64,000 bases of DNA, taken from assembly GCF_036327415.1 (NCBI RefSeq), contig NZ_CP123961.1, positions 744,001-808,000 on the forward strand, in the 5' to 3' direction. Within the stretch, counting starts at the first letter, position 1, and each line of letters begins with the position of its first letter. The position numbers were made by a program, and so were the translations under genes. Positions 47,501 to 58,000 of this stretch are shown one piece after another. This DNA is from Bartonella grahamii subsp. shimonis (GTDB lineage: Bacteria; Pseudomonadota; Alphaproteobacteria; Rhizobiales; Rhizobiaceae). The notes beneath the pieces were generated by a model that was not told where the DNA came from, did no database searches, and saw only the letters and a list, made by a program, of their open reading frames with translations.

Positions 47501-49547
47501 TTTCGTCAATAACCGTGGTGACATTCTCTAATTCGGTCTTTTTAGAAACTGTAACAATGTCGATGATAGAGCTTACGTCTTGTCCTAAGACCATCTGGTT
47601 AAGGGTTTTACTAAAATTCTCATCATGGGCAAGTAAAGCATTGAGAACTTGCCAGACAACACTGTATCTCTTATTGTTTTTTAATGCCTCTTCTGGTGAA
47701 ACACCAGCAGGAACACCAACCGGCAAAATGATATAGCCCATCTTTTTGCCTTTTGCACGACGCATCACACGTCCCACTGCTTGTATCACATCCACTTGGC
47801 TTTTACGCGGGTGTAAAAACATAACCGCATCAAGGGAAGGAACATCAACACCTTCTGAAAGGCAGCGTACATTGGTTAATATACGGCAGACATTCTCACC
47901 AGCATCTTCTTTTAGCCAATCAAGTTTTATCGTACGGTCTTTGGCACCAGATTTTCCATCAATATGATCTGCTTGACAGTTAAGAGGGGGGATATTTTTA
48001 TGGTTTTCATGAAGATCACGTAAATCTTTCTTAACTTCTTCATCGTTGAATGTTCTACATATGCGTTCAGAAGTTTTAATATCTTTACAAAAAGCCAAAG
48101 CTCGGCGCATGGGTTTTGTATCATCTCCAAGATCAATTTTCAGATCCATTTTGGTAAGGGCTTGATAACAACCCATGATCTTTGTTCTATCATCAAGAAT
48201 AAGTTCATAATTCTCATCTGTCATCAGATGCTGGATAGATTTACTCACTTCTCCTTCATCAACACCTAAAACGATAATCTTGTAAGGCGTTAAAAGTCCA
48301 TTTTTTACAGCATGGGAGAAACTATAAGAATAAAGGATTTTTCCATAAAGCTCTTCATCATCCATAGAAGCCAGAACGGCATCAATTTCATTAGCTTGTT
48401 TTTTGGCATTGTCACTAAAGATACGAGGTGTTGCTGTCATATACAGACGTTTCTTGCCCTGAATAAGGCTATTATTATGAACCTTGATAAACTCAGATTC
48501 ACACTTGTCTGTTCCTAACACAGCTCCAGTGGTACGGTGTGCTTCATCACAAATGATCAGATCAAATTCTGGTAAAGCATATTTCTTTTGCGCATCCGAA
48601 ATCACTTGGATCGAATGGTAAGTAGCAAAGACCACTGTCATTGCATCTGCTAAGACTTTATTTGCTTTTTCTCCAAGCTTTTGAGCATCTGTTGTTGCTG
48701 GTAGAGCGAGATCCGATACATCGAGTTCAGCAGCATCATCTTGGGCTTTACGACGCTTGCCCACTTGGGTATCAGAGCATACAGCAAAAGAACGCAAGGG
48801 GACTTGTGCATCGGCTGTCCATTCACGTATCGTTTGTGACATGAGAGAAAGAGAGGGAACAAGGAATAAAACACGTTTACCTTGACCAGCAAGAGCTTCT
48901 GCTATCTTCAAACTAGTAAAGGTTTTTCCCGTTCCACACGCCATAATCAGCTTGCCACGGTCTGCTTCTTGTAATCCTTCACAGACTTTCCCAAGGGCTT
49001 CTTTTTGATGATCTAAAAGCTTTTTCGGTTCTTTTTTCTTAAGAGTAGCTTCGCCTTTGCTTTCAAAGGTTGACCAATCTATTTGACTGTTTTCCAGATC
49101 AAAAAGATTAATCCGTTGAATGCGAATTTCTTGTCCTCCACAGGTGAGATCGGCATTGTTACTCCAATTACCTTCGGTGCTATCAATAAGAATACGGCGT
49201 GTGAAGATCTTTTTTCCCGAGGCAGCAATAAAGCTATCAATATCTTCTTTCTTGATCTGATGATTTGCACTATAAAACTTACATTGAATAGCGGCATATC
49301 CTTCTTCATCACGAATTTTAGCAACCAGATCAATGCCGATATCACGCCCATCTTCCCCATGCTCTTTTGCCCATTCACAATAGGTTTGTACCTTTTCATA
49401 TTCCTGCTTTTGCAACGGGTCTTGCGTTAAATAGGCAATTACAAACTTTTCAAAAAAAGTTCCTCTATCGCGCGCATTTTCTGTATGATCACGGTAAGAT
49501 TGTAACAGAGAGCGTAATGTCAGTGGTTTGTTATGAGATTGAAGCAT
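44568..49547 (-). CDS. Single-chain restriction-modification helicase, type ISP (LlaGI)-like
   Basis: 1659 residues. Order of parts: N-terminal Mrr-like nuclease with D73 and Q88-C89-K90 (GIDLVAKI, YAAIQCKFY); superfamily 2 translocase with Walker A ACGTGKT (203-209), DEAH (334-337) and later SEGVDVPSLDAV and QAVGRVMRRAKG; a helical coupler; a gamma-class N6-adenine methyltransferase with motif I LDPFTGTGTF (about 922-931) and motif IV GNPPY (about 1025-1028); a C-terminal target-recognition region. This domain order and length are those of type ISP enzymes, which translocate along DNA and cleave after head-on collision. All catalytic motifs appear intact. No separate specificity or methylase gene is needed. 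A fossil of its 3' end lies at 9.6 kb. Confidence 0.9.
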   Translation of the reverse strand: MLQSHNKPLTLRSLLQSYRDHTENARDRGTFFEKFVIAYLTQDPLQKQEYEKVQTYCEWAKEHGEDGRDIGIDLVAKIRDEEGYAAIQCKFYSANHQIKKEDIDSFIAASGKKIFTRRILIDSTEGNWSNNADLTCGGQEIRIQRINLFDLENSQIDWSTFESKGEATLKKKEPKKLLDHQKEALGKVCEGLQEADRGKLIMACGTGKTFTSLKIAEALAGQGKRVLFLVPSLSLMSQTIREWTADAQVPLRSFAVCSDTQVGKRRKAQDDAAELDVSDLALPATTDAQKLGEKANKVLADAMTVVFATYHSIQVISDAQKKYALPEFDLIICDEAHRTTGAVLGTDKCESEFIKVHNNSLIQGKKRLYMTATPRIFSDNAKKQANEIDAVLASMDDEELYGKILYSYSFSHAVKNGLLTPYKIIVLGVDEGEVSKSIQHLMTDENYELILDDRTKIMGCYQALTKMDLKIDLGDDTKPMRRALAFCKDIKTSERICRTFNDEEVKKDLRDLHENHKNIPPLNCQADHIDGKSGAKDRTIKLDWLKEDAGENVCRILTNVRCLSEGVDVPSLDAVMFLHPRKSQVDVIQAVGRVMRRAKGKKMGYIILPVGVPAGVSPEEALKNNKRYSVVWQVLNALLAHDENFSKTLNQMVLGQDVSSIIDIVTVSKKTELENVTTVIDEIPLHEKSEQSGLRIGTQAHEPQHSHSVTGRLPFFVEFPNALKTLIVKKSTMSDYWGIWAGNVAEIAQNHITRLQTMLSDQTSEAYHAFDTFYKELKNNLNSEIKQEEAVEMLAQHLVTRPVFEALFEGNEFVQNNAISQAMEKILTELDKTNIEEESKELQEFYDSVKFRASGITEPQARQNLIIKLYEDFFTKAFKKTTDRLGIVYTPVEVVDFIIHSVDDVLRNEFGKSLGSRGVSILDPFTGTGTFITRLLQSKLIKPEDMEYKFRYDIHANEIVLLAYYIAAINIESTYHSLKKGDYIPFKHIGLTDTFRMLEKKDLLQELFKENSEYLEHQKKLNIEVIFGNPPYSTGQRSENDNNANVEYEILDRSIQNTYALRSQATLKRNLYDSYIRAIKWASNRLSPQGGVVAYISGNGWIDKTFADGMRKCLQNEYSSIYIINLRGDIRKNIKSKELSKEGGNVFGSGSQNGIAITIFVRNPNNSQLCKIYYHDIGNDLSTEKKLGMLQDFGSVSGITRDDGWQIITPDEHGDWIHQRDDSFKTFLAIGDKKGNNKKLFETFSLGVVTNRDAWTYNSSRDALSKNMNNMINFYNSEVKRFNNAYTHADRKTRAKAVNNFVDTDERKISWSHNVKQELVRGKIFELEDTCLTQSLYRPFTKQWLYYNRAFNERVYQMPRIFPMGRAVENKVIQVTGTGTQSGFSVLMAESLPNLDVVDKGQCFPRYIHGDIASLKNKNEQQSHLFTISTEKSKIAGLQRRDAITDEGLAHFKAAYPNETITKDDLFYYVYGLLHSEDYRTRYADNLSKELPRIPCVKNAEDFWKFVTAGRELGHLHVNYETVEPYPVTFKKGNPKVTEISNPEKFYYVTEMKFAKIKDSKEKDKTTVIYNSNIIMTDIPLEAYEYIVNGKPALEWVMGRQCVKTDKKSGIVNDANRYAVETVGNPSYPLELFQRVITVSLETMKIVKKLPKLEIRETE

Positions 49548-50246
49548 TTATAATAAAACCCCACCACCTTATAAGCGTTGATCTACCGATGTCAAAAAAA
49601 AACTCTAAATGGAGTTTGCTAGATCTATTTAAAACAAATAGCAATAGTAAAATAAGAAAAGGGTGCTACAGACCCACAACCTGCTTAAAAAAAATTTTTA
49701 TTAAAGGCTGTTTATCCACAGCCTATGACATGAGGTAAGATCAGCAAAATAGTGACATTTGCTATTCGTTTCACGGGTTAATCAAGACAAATGCACTATG
49801 TGCTTTTAAGATATCAGAATGAGTATTTTGATACATTTTACCACGCATTTTATAGATAGGTTTTGAAGGTTTCTACCCCCCAAAAACCCTCAAAACTCAT
49901 AGATGAGGCGTCCTTTGAAGGTTCACTCTATGAATGCAAGGGGATATGGTTGAGCAAATTTATCCTTTATATTTATGGGGATATTGATGTATTAAACATT
50001 GACGAGCTAAACAGTTTTGGTTAGAAGTTTTTCATATAAATGTGGGGGGAGAGATTTCCAGCAATTAAAATAAAGCGTTTTTTGTAAAATAAAGCAGTTT
50101 TAGGTGTCCCTTTTCTTTGGTTACAAAGGCATGTGCTTTTGTTAAAAGCGTCATAGAGCAGTGGCTGTTTTGGGTGGTGTCATAGGGTCGTGGCTGTTTT
50201 GAGTGGTATTGTTAGAGATTCATGAAGTTCTTTTAAAGAGTGTTTC
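49548..50246. other. Gap between the restriction gene and fhaC
   Basis: About 700 bases containing the divergent upstream regions of both genes. I see no gene. Near the right end is a 29-base tandem duplication (listed separately). No clear sigma-70 promoter stood out. Confidence 0.45.
50151..50208. repeat. 29-base tandem repeat upstream of fhaC
   Basis: Two adjacent units with a few differences (50151-50179 and 50180-50208), each containing gtggctgtttt and gtggt. It lies 40-100 bases before the fhaC start, so it may carry duplicated regulator sites or tune promoter spacing. Confidence 0.6.
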
Positions 50247-52043
50247 ATGAATAGTGCAAAGCGGGGGCAATCTGTATTGTTATTGATATTTTTACGCCAA
50301 AGTTCTCTTTTGAGAATTTTTCGTGCTATTTTTGTTTTATTTGGCTTGTTTACAGGTGTAAGTGTTTATGCGCGCTCCTCAGCTATTTTTCATTCCCCAA
50401 CAGATAATTTTTCTCGCGGGTATTCAGAAAAGCAGCAATTAGAAAGAATTGAGAATTTACGCGCTTTAACGCCTAAAGGCATTACAACGCCTTCAGAGAA
50501 AAATCCAGAAATGCTTTTGGGGGGGAAACAATGTTTTCCCATTCATGCTCTTGTTGTTGAGGGAGTGCATCATGTCAAAAAGCGCTCTATATCAGCCGTA
50601 ACAGAGCCCTATGTTGGAAGATGTATCGGTCTTGTCGATATTCAGCTCTTAATCAAGAAGTTAACCAAAGTTTATTTGGATCAAGGCTATGTAACGGCGC
50701 GTTTTTACATTCCTGATCAAGATATCAAAAACAGCAAGACGCTCAAATTTGTTGTCGTTGAGGGCAAGCTCTCAGAGATTTACTATAATGGTTCACCGGC
50801 ATCTCGTTATAACAATGTTGTATGGAGTGCTTTTCCTGGGCTTCAAGGTCATGTTCTGAACATGCGCGATATTGAACAGGGGCTTGATCAGATCAACCGT
50901 TTGAGTTCAGCGCACGCTCAAAGCGAACTTCTTCCAGGGCGTGAAGAAGGGAGCACCATTGTCAATATTAACAATCATCCCGATAAAACTTTCAAAATTA
51001 CTGTTTCTCATGACAATATGGGACAATCTTCCACGGGTTATGCGCGTTATAGTGCGGGCTTGAGGGTAGAAAATATTTTAGGGATGAATGATGCGTGGGA
51101 TTTTAACTATCAACGCAGTGAGCCCGATTATTGGGGTGGGAGCAAGCAAGAAGGACATAGCAATAACATTTCAGCGAGTGTGAGTATTCCGTACGGTTAT
51201 TGGACTTTTGGATTGAATGGCACTGTTTATAATTACCAAAGCATTATCCCTGGTAACTTTACCGATATTGAGACGACGGGAGATTCCAGTGAGTTACACG
51301 CGAGTACAAGCAGGGTTCTTTACCGGGATAGTGTTTCCCTTACAACCTTGAATTTAGGTCTTTCTTATAAAAGAACCAACAATTACCTTCTTGGCAATAA
51401 GATTGAAGTGGGCAGCCGTCAATATAGTGTCGCCAATTTTGGGATTTCGCATTCTCGCCAGATGTTGGGTGGGACTTGGACCTTTGATGTGAGTTATTTG
51501 CAAGGGCTCCCCTTGTTTCATTCAGTCAAGAAACATGCGCCAGGAGCAGGGGATGCGGAGCCACAATTTGCCAAATTTACCGGTACGCTTAGTGTCATGA
51601 CGCCTTTTAAGGTAGGGGGCTTGGACTTTATACTGAGCAATCTTTTGAGTGGTCAATATTCACCGCATAATTTATTGGGGGCTGAGCAGATTTCATTGGG
51701 AGGGGCTTCCAATGTTCGTGGCACGCGTGAGAGTTTGCTTTTTGGCAATAACGGTTTTTTTAGTCGGAATGATTTGTTGCTACGCACCATTCCATGGCGC
51801 AACCACGCGACCTTCAAAAAGGTTTTTGGTGAACTCCGCCCTTATGTTGGTTTGGATTATGGGCATGTGTTTTCGCAAGCTTTGTATGGGATTAAGAGTG
51901 ACCAGCTTGCCGGTTGGACAGCAGGTGTCAAGCTTGCGGGGGGTATGGTCTCTCTTGATGCAAACTATTCCAGTATTTTTTGGAGCACAGTTAAGCACAA
52001 AAAATCAGGAACATTTTTTATGACATTAACAATGGAACTTTAA
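50247..52043 (+). CDS. fhaC: Two-partner secretion outer-membrane transporter (TpsB, FhaC/ShlB family)
   Basis: 598 residues. A long signal peptide ends about residue 48 (GLFTGVSVYARSS). The POTRA region follows (FPIHALVVEGVHHVKKRSIS, then LTKVYLDQGYVTARFYIPDQ, VVEGKLSEIYYNG), then the 16-strand barrel, with the conserved segment near ISLGGASNVRGTRE (the L6-loop V-R-G-[TY]-x-E motif) and a C-terminal strand ending in TLTMEL. It exports the downstream FhaB across the outer membrane. fhaB follows after 25 bases. It contains a run of seven G near 50519. Confidence 0.93.
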   Translation: MNSAKRGQSVLLLIFLRQSSLLRIFRAIFVLFGLFTGVSVYARSSAIFHSPTDNFSRGYSEKQQLERIENLRALTPKGITTPSEKNPEMLLGGKQCFPIHALVVEGVHHVKKRSISAVTEPYVGRCIGLVDIQLLIKKLTKVYLDQGYVTARFYIPDQDIKNSKTLKFVVVEGKLSEIYYNGSPASRYNNVVWSAFPGLQGHVLNMRDIEQGLDQINRLSSAHAQSELLPGREEGSTIVNINNHPDKTFKITVSHDNMGQSSTGYARYSAGLRVENILGMNDAWDFNYQRSEPDYWGGSKQEGHSNNISASVSIPYGYWTFGLNGTVYNYQSIIPGNFTDIETTGDSSELHASTSRVLYRDSVSLTTLNLGLSYKRTNNYLLGNKIEVGSRQYSVANFGISHSRQMLGGTWTFDVSYLQGLPLFHSVKKHAPGAGDAEPQFAKFTGTLSVMTPFKVGGLDFILSNLLSGQYSPHNLLGAEQISLGGASNVRGTRESLLFGNNGFFSRNDLLLRTIPWRNHATFKKVFGELRPYVGLDYGHVFSQALYGIKSDQLAGWTAGVKLAGGMVSLDANYSSIFWSTVKHKKSGTFFMTLTMEL

Positions 52044-52068
52044 GCGTCTTTTATTGGGGAGTTAAAGT

Positions 52069-55000
52069 ATGAAATATGAGAAGAGAGCAAACAGAGCAAT
52101 TTTATTGGGCGTTTTAGTTTCCAGTACAATGCTCAAAAAGGTTTTGGTAAGCGGACTTGGTGTTTCTTTTTTATTAACACCTTCAGTGTTACAGGCACAA
52201 ATTACTGTGGATCCTAACGCTAATGCCGCCCATCGCCCAGATATAGTCGCAGCACCCAATGGGGTTCCCTCGATTGATATTGTTACCCCTAATGGCAAGG
52301 GCTTATCACACAATAAATATTACGATTTTAATATTGGCAGCCCAGGTGTCATTTGGAACAATCATGCGCAGGAAGTGGGGCAATCGCAGTTGGGGGGCAT
52401 TATGCCGGGCAATCCGCATTTGCGCTATTCTGGTTCAGCAAAAGTGATTTTAAATGAAGTGACCAGCAGCAAGCGCAGTGCGCTTCATGGTCCAGGAGAG
52501 GTTTTTGGGCGCCCAGCCGATGTGATTATAGCCAATCCCAATGGGATAAGCTGTGATGGCTGTGGCTTTATCAATACGCCCCATGCGACCTTAACCACAG
52601 GTGTACCCGAAATTGATGCGAGCGGTTTTCTGAAAGGTTTTGAGGTGAGAGGTGGGGACATCATCTTTGGCGCAAGAGGAGCCAATTTTTTCTCAGGCCA
52701 AGGGGCGGTTGATATTGTCGATATTGTCTCACGCACGGTGCATTTTGAAGGACCTGTTGCAGGCAAGGAGATAGGAGTGACAGCAGGGACGGGTCATTTT
52801 GATTACGCTTCTCGGCAGATGAAAGAACTGACTGATATTACCGGCAAGCCGGAATATGCGATAGATGGTTCTGCGTTAGGTGCTCTACAAGCGGACAGAA
52901 TAAAACTTGTGGCGACAGAAAAAGGTGTTGGGGTTCGCATGCGCCATGATATGGCAGCCAATGCGGGGCAGTTGCGCCTTTCTGCGGATGGAAAAATATC
53001 GTTGAAGAATGTTTTTGGTCATAAGGGTGTTGTCCTCAAATCGAAAAGCCAGAGCGTATTGGCAAAACACATCACTTCAAAAAAGCATATTGATATTGCC
53101 GCACATAAGGATGTGACGTTAGAAACGGTTGGCGCTGATGGTCATCTGAAAATAGAAGCGCAGGATGGGCTTTTATCGATTGCGGGTAAGGCAACTTCTG
53201 GAGGCAATATGGAGCTGTCTTCACGCCAGACTTTTAAAGTTGCTGGGCTAGGGGCAGGCGCTGATATGGCTCTTGAAGCGGGCGGAGACTTGAAACTTGA
53301 GGGGATTGTTTTAGCACAAGGGAACCTCAAGGCGCATGCTGGTGGTGATATCAGGGCAGATCTTTTAGCCGGTGGGGTTGATATGGCGGCAACGGGTGCT
53401 ACTGGTGTTGTTGTTCTTGGCACTCAAGGGGATGTTGAACTTCAGAGCAGTCAAGGTGTGATTGTCGCTGAAAATATTTATGGGGCAGGAGATATCACCC
53501 TGGTTTCTCATGATGGGCTTTCTGTTGCCCAAACAATTCTGTCGCATCAAAATATCGCCATTCATGCACAACCAGAAACAAATGCCCCCGTTCATTTTGG
53601 GCAACTTTTAGCCTATGGCAAGGCAAATATTGAGGGTGGGGCGGTTGATTTTTCTTCGCTGATGACGGGTGATGAAGCTGTTTTAAAGGGTGACAGCCTT
53701 GATGCAGGCACACTGATGACAGGGTTAGATTTTGTTCACTCGCAAGTAAGCCCTTCGAATCCTTCTGGTGATCTTGTTTTTTATGACAAAGGTTCTCTTT
53801 CTATCACGGCACAAACGGGCATAAAGGTTGGACATATTATTAGTGGTGGTAATATTGACCTTTTTGCTGGCAACGACATTTATTATGATCAGGTCATTGG
53901 CTATGGCACAGCCACATTGACATCGGTATCAGGCGGGATCAGTGTTGAGAATGTGCTGTCTGCTAAGGGGGATGTGAGATTGACAGCACCAACACTGGAT
54001 TTAAGCAATAACCGTTCTCATATTTACACGCCGCAAACGCTGTATTTAATTGCGGATCATATTGATGTCTCGGGCAGCGAATTGACGTATGGTGGTTTAG
54101 ATTTTCACAGCACCAATGCCCTTGATATTCACCATGCACGGCTCCAAGCCGTGACAGATCAGGGTGGGACTGGAGATATTCTCTTTGTTGCTCCAGGCGT
54201 TATGGTGGATCAGGCAACTTCTGTTTTAGCGGCACGAGATTTCGTGATCAAAACGGGGGAGCTTGGAAATAGCGGTCAATTGGCATCGGGGCAGGATTTA
54301 GTCTTTAGCGTGACGGGCAATGTGACCAACAGCAAAACGGGCTTAATTTATGTGAAGGGCAATGGTGCTTTACAAGTTGATGGGGCTTTGCTCAATGATT
54401 TTGGCGCCATAATGACAGAAGGTGATTTATCTTTCACCAATGCAGCTGGCAGCGGAAAAAGCCTTTCGCTTGTCAACAAAGCAGGCTTTATTCAAGCAGG
54501 TGGAAATTTAAATATCCAAACCAACACCCTGAAAAACGAAGCCGATAGCACGCCTGTCATCACGGAAAAAACGGAATATAGCGATATTTCATTCGAAAAA
54601 CCAAAGGGTTCTGATCAGCTCAGTGATGGGATGTTATATCATGATGCGAAAGTTGGTCTTTGGGGAAAAGGGCACGAACATCAAAGTCATACCGGACCTT
54701 TTAACGGACACTTATACATTTACTTAGATAATCCACTTTGGAATAGTAAAGAAGAAACCTATGGCACCGCAATTTCAAGCGACGGAACAGTCTATAAGGC
54801 TTTTACTTGGAAATATATTGACAAAAGAAACTCTGTAGAACAGTATCGATGGAATGGTTCTTGGTGGGGAGGATGGTTTGGGAATAGTAACTGGTCACAC
54901 ATGACAGAAAAGACTGTCACGCAGGCGTTTTCGCATAAGCCTACCGTTCAAGGGATGATACAATCTCACGGCAATCTCATCATTAACGCTGATACCATTG

Positions 55001-58000
55001 ACAACCATTATAGCATTATAGAAGCAGGGGGAAATGCCGATATTCGCGCCAATGTGCTGACCAATTTGGGGGCAACAGCTTATAAAAAAACCTATATATA
55101 TTGTAATACCAATACGAATGCTTATTGTTATGGCTATAAAGCTGATGGAAGCCGCGATGTTTCTTTAGATATAGCCAATGGCAAGGATCGCCAGATTGGT
55201 TCAGAAGCTTTGGAGAGCGTTCCTGGTCTTGTCCAAGCGGGTGGCACTTTAAATCTGGTGGTCGATCAACTCCACAACACGGCAGCGGAAGGTTCGATTA
55301 CAGGGGATGCGCATTTTGAAGCCAAAGCGGTTGGGGGTAATCCACTGGAGGCCTTAAGTGGTTTAACTGGGGCTGGTGCTCTCTTTACACCAAAAGTGGA
55401 TCTCAATAATGCAGGGGAACTTTCTGAGGGGCTCCCTTTACCAAAGCCTCAATCGGGTGGGATTGGTGGCACGCTGCCCAAACAGAATTTCATTTATGAA
55501 ACGCGGGCAGAATTCCTTGATGTCGGCAAGTTTTATGGCTCAGCCTATTATTTGAACAGAATTGGTTACAATCCTGACAGAGAGATTTTTTTCTTAGGCG
55601 ATGCATATTTTGAAAAGCAGCTGATTGAGAAACAGATGCGTGATCTTGTTGGTCAAGGTTTGGGCAAAGGTTCCTTTATTCCCGGAAGTGATGCCATTGA
55701 ACAAGTCAAAACCTTGCTGGATGGTGGGGCAGAATATGCAAAAGCACACAATCTCCCCTTTGGTGAGGCTTTGAGTGAAGAACAATTGGCGTCCCTAGAA
55801 GCGCCGATGGTGATTTATGTGCGCCAACAGGTTAAAGGCATGGATGTTTATGCACCGGTGCTTTATATCCCCGAAAAAGACAGAGCTTCCTTTGTCTCTG
55901 CTGGGGCTTTGATCATGGGGGATGATGTCAATATCACCAGCCAAAATACCAGCAATTCCACAATAACCAATTCAGGGCGGATTGCGGCAAATCACCAGTT
56001 GCATGTGCATGGCGGGGATATCTTTAGTCAAGGCGGGCATTTTGCGGCGGGTAACGATGCTATTTTAGTTGCAGAGAAGAATATTCGTTTGGATGCAGGG
56101 CGCACAACGGTTGACGGCGTGGAGACAGTATTAAACACCGAGGCGCTTTCTGCTGGGGGCAATGCGAGCGTGATTGCTAAACAGGACATTACCGCCTCAG
56201 GGGTGGCGATCACCACCGGAGGTGATCTTGCCATGGCTACAGAACAAGGCAACTTGACGATTGGTTCAGCAGAAACCCATTACCATGATGAACAGGGTGA
56301 TGCCACCATGCACCATAAATCGGAAGTCAATTCTGGAGGCTCGACGACACTTCTCTCTGGAAAAGATTTGAATATTTTAGGCTCTGATGTTCAAGCGCAT
56401 GATAATCTTCTCTTAAAAGCTGAGGGCAATGTTTCGATTGATGCCACGCGCAACAGTGCCAATGGCCATCACGGGGATCAAACCTCTCATGTTGCCGTGC
56501 ACAATGGCTCTCATTTAAGTTCTGGAAAAGAGACCACGGTTCTATCTGGAAAAGATATCCATATGGCTGCTTCCGATATTGATGCCAAGGGCAATGTTGC
56601 TCTTGGCGCACAAGGGGAGATAACTATAGGGGTAAGAGAAGATGAGATGGAGTATCATCTTCGCACCAAAAACACGAAAGTGGACATGCAAGCCTCTCAT
56701 GCGGTTGGCTCTTCGATACAATCTGGAGGTGACACCACTGTCATTGCAGGGCAAGATGGCAAGCCGCATGATCTTAGCATCACAGGTAGTTCCATTGCGG
56801 CTGAGGGCAAGGTAGGGCTGAAAGCCAGCAACGATATTCTCATCAACAATGCGGAGGATAGCTTACACTATGAGATGTCGTATCATAAAGACGGTGGGGT
56901 GTTTAGTAGCAGCAAATCCGAGCATAACAAGGTTGATGCGACAGAAGTTTCCGGTTCACTCATCTCTGGGGGCAAAGGCGTTGCCATTGTCTCCGGAAAC
57001 AACACGGAAGTTGTCGCCTCGACGCTCATAGCCGGTAAGGCAGAGGAAACGTCAGGAGAGAAAGCACCAGGAGATCAGAAACAAGCGGATATTACCATTC
57101 ACTCTGGGGGAAAGATTGTCATAAAAGGCGCCCAAGAACACTTGGATCAACAAGCACAATCGTCATCAAGTGGCTTTTTGCATGAGGAATCGTCCGATAG
57201 CTCTCAATCGCATACCACAACGGTCTCCTCTGTTCTGGGGGCAACGGGCAACATTATCACGCAATCAGACAAAGAGACCACAATCACTGCTTCTCATATG
57301 TTTGCAAATGAAGATATTCATGTGACGGGAGAAAATGTGACGATTGATGGCATGACGGACCACCATAGCAGCCATTCAGAGGAGCATGAAACAGGTTTTG
57401 GTGTGGGATCAGGTAAGGGCTTTGTGTCGATATATGGCAGTGAGGGAAAGACAGAGAATGAAGAGAGTTTTGAACATCAAGGCTCTTCTCTCAATGGGAA
57501 AAATATCACCATCACCGCCACGAAAAAAGATGTGAACGTGGTGGGCTCTGATTTTAACGCAGAGGAAAATATTAATGTTTCGGCAGCCCGTGATGTAAAT
57601 GTGTCTGTTGGTCATAATCGTCATAGTGCAAGCTCAAAGGAAGAACGCACAGGTTTTGGGTTTCAGTTTGAAAAGAACCCTAGCGGTGCTTCTGTAGGTG
57701 TTGGAATTGCGAGCGCCAAAGACACAGGGGACCAATGGGAAAATACCAATACGCCATCTCATTTCAAGGCGGGCAAAGATGTGCAGATCAATGGTGGCAA
57801 TGATGTGAATTTACAAGCAACCATTGTTTCGGCGGATCGTGATGTCAACATTGATGCTGGCAATAATATTACCCTATCGGAAAGCTATGATACCTCTAAC
57901 GCAAAAGAAAAGCATGAAAAGTCTTTTGCGGGTGTGACAGGCTCTGTCAATGTGGGTATTCTTGGTACAGTAAAAGATGTAAAGGATGCAGCCAAACGTT

